Assembly (NCBI GenBank): GCA_944548615.1
Contig: OX155980.1
Span: forward strand, 39,851,227 to 39,915,226
Origin: Micropterix aruncella
Lineage: Eukaryota > Arthropoda > Insecta > Lepidoptera > Micropterigidae
Length of the DNA stretch: 64,000 bases
Direction: 5' to 3'
The position numbers were made by a program, and so were the translations under genes. Below, piece after piece: positions 41,101 to 47,100 of the stretch (position 1 is the stretch's first letter; each line of letters starts with the position of its first letter). The notes under the pieces were generated by a model that was not told the origin of the DNA, ran no database searches, and worked only from the letters and a program-made list of their open reading frames with translations.

Positions 41101-44100
41101 TCCATGTGCATACACCATGTGCATTTTCAACAGATTCAAACTCTCCTCCCGCCAAATGTCAGAATGTCATTTTGATAGTATGGGGATAAGATGAATAGAA
41201 AACTTAACGAGTTATTAAGTCGTAAAATTACATGAGTGCTTGTTGCCAGCTCTCGGCCTATTGTATTTTAAAATGTATCAAAACGCGTTACTGACCGTAT
41301 GTCGCCCAGAGAAGCTATATATTGAAAAGCGAATGGCCGGGTTGAGAAGTTAGGTTAGAATGGCCGTAGGTGTCTTCGTGTAATAGCAGGACCGCGACTT
41401 TGAAACGCACCGCAACTTTTATTTAAATGCGCGATTCGAGTGCGTGCGACGCGGAGTATCGGAGATGCCCACAAGTGACACTGTATGAGACGTGTCGGTC
41501 ATTGATTGTGCCCTACTTGCTGAGTGGGTGGCGGACTAGCCATTGTAGAGGCTTCGGGGCGCATGCGCGCCGCGGGCTTTCATGCACCCCACCCAAGGGC
41601 CGCAGCGCGCAGAATCGCCACGTGGAAGCCTGGCCTTAATCGCGCAAAACAAAACTACTTCAGACGCTATTCTCCTTTGTAAGGAAAAGCAACAAGTATA
41701 TGAAACCTATTCAAAGTTATCCTGATACGGTGTAAAGTAGACCATTTTGCCGGTGATTTAACGCCGACAGCCTGACACCCTTCAAATTGCTAACGGCTCA
41801 GGGTGCAGCCATTCCCCGTGACAGAGTGATAACTCTTTAAATGATTAAATCCTAAAGTAAAACACTTCTCGGGAAGTGATAGCTGGTTTCTCAATACCAC
41901 CCAGAAGCTGGAAGGTAACTAAATGGTGGGGTCCTAGATTGGACATGGAACGACGTGGTTCCTGCAACAGCGTGCGCATTCTGCTCAATCCTAGTATAGA
42001 GCCATAACAAAAATATATTTTATGAAAGTCGAATTCAATTTTAAATTTATACGTGTATATGTATAGCCAAAAGAATATGTACCTACATATACCATCAGTA
42101 AAAGTTCATGATTTGAAGTTCGTTTTAGGGCTTAGAATTCTGGTTTCAACCTGTGCAATTTGCCTTGCCTTTTCTTCATAACAATACAACGCTTATTGCA
42201 CCTTTTAGAAAGCTTATAGTTTAGGAATTCCAATTAACTTAATAAATTCTAAGCATGCACCTTTATATTCTAAATAATTGAAATTATTTAAACCTACATA
42301 TTTAAAACCGGTTCAATTTTGATTAAGGTTTTAACTACTAGTGAAATTAAGCGAAGCTCTAAAAGCCTCGTTCTCTTAGATAATTTATTCAGTTACAACA
42401 TATACAGGGTGTGATTACATCTCGGGAATTTATTCCCAACGCTTCTCAAACTTTTCTGCAATAGATACAATTTACAAATTTATTAAAAATAAAAAATAAA
42501 ACATTTTTTAGGTTATTTAAAAAAATATCTGTCTCCGGTTGCTTACTAGCAACCGGAGACAGATCAATACAATCAATACGACGAAGATCGTCGTATTGAT
42601 TCACCACCCACTACAAGAAATGCTCGTGTTGTTTACACAGTACACACCTGTATATAAATTAGCTGTGATTATCAGCGATCTTAGAATCGCTAGGTATTAA
42701 ATTTAGGGTTATAAAATGCATGCCTGCAGGGTTTAAATATACCAAACAGATTGACTAGAATACAACGGATTCGTATAAATTACAATTCATTAAAGAAGTA
42801 ATATATTAGAGAATATGCAGGTGTTTATGTCTTTTTCGAATAACTTTTAAATTAAAACAAATATAATTTATATTTTATTGATTGAACATTATGTATAGAA
42901 TAATATGTCGGTCAAGTGGCCGTTTATGGCTGTGACGCAATTGCAAGCTCTTTAAAGCACATTTCTCATAACGTCCTCGCTATGGCTTCTTGGGTAAGTT
43001 CAGTAATTTCCTTTCGGACGTTGTCCTTGAGCAAGAGGATACCATGGGTATTAATCGGGGGCGGTCGAATCAGTGAATCGCGGGTGGCTAGTCGATATCA
43101 TGACTTTTTGACGTTGTGCGGCCAGGCAACCTTTCTCACACAATTTAAATCGTAGCACGAGCTGTCTGATGTGACATCGTTCTGTTGGAACCACACGTGC
43201 TGCAGGCCCAATTGATCTGATTACGATGTTACTGTTACTGCATTGCCTTTAGCATCCTCAGATAAATATGCCCAAATGATGCCGCCATCCCAAATGGTAT
43301 ACGATGCAGTCACTATGCGAGGGCATAATAATCGTCGATGGAGTCTGCTTACGCGAGCTTTGCGTCACATAAACACGCTATGCTCGGCAGCGTCAGACCT
43401 TGATATTTTTACAGCGAACCCACATCTTTTCAAGGTGTGGGCATTGCGCTACTTGTTTATGTCAGAATAAGATACATTGTTTTTATTCTTTATGTAATCT
43501 GTAAATTTTTACTATTCTTAATACCTGTATTTGTAGCTAATGCTTATTTAAACATGTTGTGTATGTACTTGCATTAATTCAAATTTTTATATTTATGTTT
43601 ATATTGCATCTCCACGGATTGGTCTAAACTGTTATGTCGATTTACTTATAAAATAAAATAAAATAAAAATAATGGTCGTTCGAGGGCATAAAATATGAAT
43701 TGAGAATTTTCAGTGTCGCAATGGCTGCTATTCTTTTTATTAACAAGTAAATATATTAAAAAGAATAAAAAACACGACTGCCATTACAGAAAGTAAACTA
43801 TTGTATTTATAATTATATTTATTACGGTTCTTTATGAAATATTCAATTAGACCTTTCATTTGACACTAAACACGATATATTTATTTAATTTATAGACATT
43901 TGGATATTTAGACAACTACTTAGATGATATTTGGACAGTTAAGGTACCCTATGACACTCGGGATGACATAGCAATTCTAACAATATCACACACTTTAAAT
44001 CGGTTCAAGCTTCTTAGGCTTCTAGATCGGTTCAATCGGTTTAGAAGTTATGGTGTGTAACAAAAATCCAAATTGCGTGGCATGTTATGTTTCAAAAACA

Positions 44101-47100
44101 TGTTGCACGCATTGCAACATGTTTCGCTTGTATTTCTAGTGTTTTTTTGTATTGGTCTTACTCAGTTTTTGAGTTGTTTTCGGAATCAGGGTTCAAAATC
44201 GCAAAACATCTTTAATACAAGAAATAATTGCTAAAAGCTTTGACAGTTGGATCTGTCATAATAGAGAATGGCCGTATTGCACAGCCCAATAAAAAATGAC
44301 CCTTCTGGTGTTCTTGCCATGACAAAAAAACAAGAGTTTTACTTAAAAATCGAGTTCAAAAAGAATTTTAATAAATGTAATAAATATTACCTAAAATATT
44401 ACTATTTTAGTGGACATGAGTAGCTATGAGTTTTTTTTTTTAATCTCCTAAAGTTGGTATAACTGCAGGCAGTCCAGTCTGTCCAAACTAGCCACAGTTA
44501 ATTGAGGGGGTCATATTTTCCAAGATGGCGCGAGGAAGAGTACTTCTAACTCGCGCCGGGCGACAAAAAACCCGTTAAAAGCCGGGTGATCCGCGAGTTG
44601 TGTGCACCAAAAGTGCGGCGTTTTTATAGTTATGTGAACAAGGTCTCATTTTTCGGTAAGCGTTTAATTCTTTTGGGGTTTTAATGAGATAAACGAGTTT
44701 TGTAGTAATGGTGTGTTTCTCTTTTCGTCACAGCGGGTTTTTGGCTGTGCCGCCTTTTTCTATATTCCAATGTAAATTCTACAATAAATCGGCCCACCGT
44801 GCCCTGATTTTTTTCTCGCCTGGATGTCCGTTTGAACTGAAAAACGTATCACATGTCACATTTCTGAAGTCTACCACATGTATGGAGAGGAGATAGAAGG
44901 AGGAACTACCTGCTAATAAAAGGATCTTGTCTTATAACTTTAAATTTGTAGTTTTATTTTAAAATTGCGAAGGTGTATTCTCTGTCTTGCCAAATTTAGT
45001 GACAAACTAAATCCTTTCCCCGACCCTGGGGTTGTTTTTTTATTTTTCGGTCATAACCTAACCTATAGTATTTTTTTCTTTTTCGCGTTTTAAATAAACG
45101 CGATGGCGCTCTTATTTCTTCTTGGTATAACGCGATTGGATTACTAATCGTACGTTATAGGTGTAATAAAGAAACGGAAAACATACATAGATGAACCCTG
45201 AATACTCCTCTTTTGTTGGGCAGTCGTGTAAAAAATCCAGTCTCGTCGCTCAGCTGCCAATAAAAAACTTTACTTTCTTCGCATGTTCAAAATTGTTTTT
45301 TTTAATAAAACATTTTAATAACTTCAACACGTTGTTGCTGTGTTAGAGGTTCCATAATAAATAAGTATCCACCACTCTTTACGAATGACAAATGACAGCC
45401 AAATCGAAATGGCGGCCAGACAAAATTAATATACGTCATGATAATGTATGACACAGAAACACAAACATAAAACGCACCTACATATATATGTGCAAAACCT
45501 TAGATATGAGTCCACCAGAACCAGAGTGGCCCAAGTGACATTTTGGTGATTTTAAGTTTAATGCAAAAATACATATAAAAAATCATTAATTACAAATCCA
45601 GAGTGGCCCAAAATTGATTTTTTCAAGAAATCACAGATGGCGCTATATAAATAGTTTTGTCCTTGTAATTTTATATGCAGTATTATTAGACCTAGGTTTT
45701 ATATCCACAAAAATGATTTTTGAATTTGAGCCACTCTGGTTCTGGTGGTCTCATATATGTGTGTTGTTGTTGGCGTAGCTTGTCCAGTTGCCTGGTACTA
45801 ACACTCGTCATAATCTGACCTAACTACAAATCTCGAGACCAGCTCTCGCCGGATAACATACGCAGGATCCACGATGGCCGGTTCCCACGTATCTCAGCCG
45901 TTTCTATGTTAGACTTTACCCTGATCCCCTCTCTCCTTGCAGAAGACGCAAGACATGCACAGATGGCTTGCTCCGCTGTTACCTCTTCTATTTCACAGTC
46001 CCGGCATGTTGCCTCTTCCGCTACGCCCAGAATGTTGATGCTATTGTCTGCAATAGCCAGTGAGCATGTCCGCTACCATTCTCAGAATAATTCAGGAGTG
46101 TCTTATGCAGTATCTCGTTAGTAGCAGGCTGAGATTTATAATTGATTTCTTTGCCTGCCTACATTTTGCCGATTTCCATATATCCAGCTTCTTGGCCAAT
46201 GGCAGCACTGGTTAAGGTCCAATATCGGGTCTCAGTGAGCTCTTTCTCTGCGCCACCCTTCACTTCACTAAATGCCGTTTGCAAAGCCCTGGGCCGTTTG
46301 CAAAGTCAAATTACAAATTGCACTGGGGGGTTGTCGAACCCGCTACCCCAGGAAGGTATTACGATATTGATCGTTCTTTCAACCTACAGTAAACGTAGAG
46401 AATTGGGCCGAAACAGTCCACCGTCTAGCTATGCAACCTTTCCCGCGAGAGTCCAACGCCGTATCGTGTGGCACTTGGGAAGTTGACTCAGCGGGGCAGC
46501 CTCGCGCCGTCACTACCAGATTTGGCAGGATTTATCCGTCCTCCCGTGTGGTCTCGGGTCCTAAGTCACTTGCGCGGCCTCTACCTGATGTTAGCGGTAA
46601 TTCAGCTGGATTTATTGCAGACCGCCCCCCCCCCGATCTTGCTTGAGTGCACAGTCGATTGGCTGACGCCGTACGACGCAAAAACCTCTCAGCAGCGCCC
46701 GAATGTCATCGCCCGCAGGAGCTGATCGACCTGCCGTGACAGGGGAAGCAGAGACATTTCCAGGATCGACCCTCTACGAGGAGGATGGGACCTGAATCGT
46801 GAGTTGAGCTGACCCAAGTTAACGATCGGGTCTTAGTAGCCTAATTGCACGGGAACCATTGCCGAGCGGGGAAACTATTAAATAGTGGGTCCCAAAAGAG
46901 AGGTGTCAAGTCTCTTTCTTGTTGACATTTCGCCGTCCTTGCGTTCACTGTGACTGCATCCATTATTATTTGGACTGCTCTGTTATTTATTTATGTTTTT
47001 TATCCATTCTGTCACAGTATCCTTTATTCCATGTTTTGCTAGGACCCTTTCGATGAAAGCCCCTAGATGAATATCTGGCTATCCGAGAAGCTACACATTT

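Noticed and set aside
44520..44930. Possible small gene with ATGGCGCG start and a GT...AG intron
   Set aside because: The frame after the ATG is only 18 codons, and splicing does not extend it.
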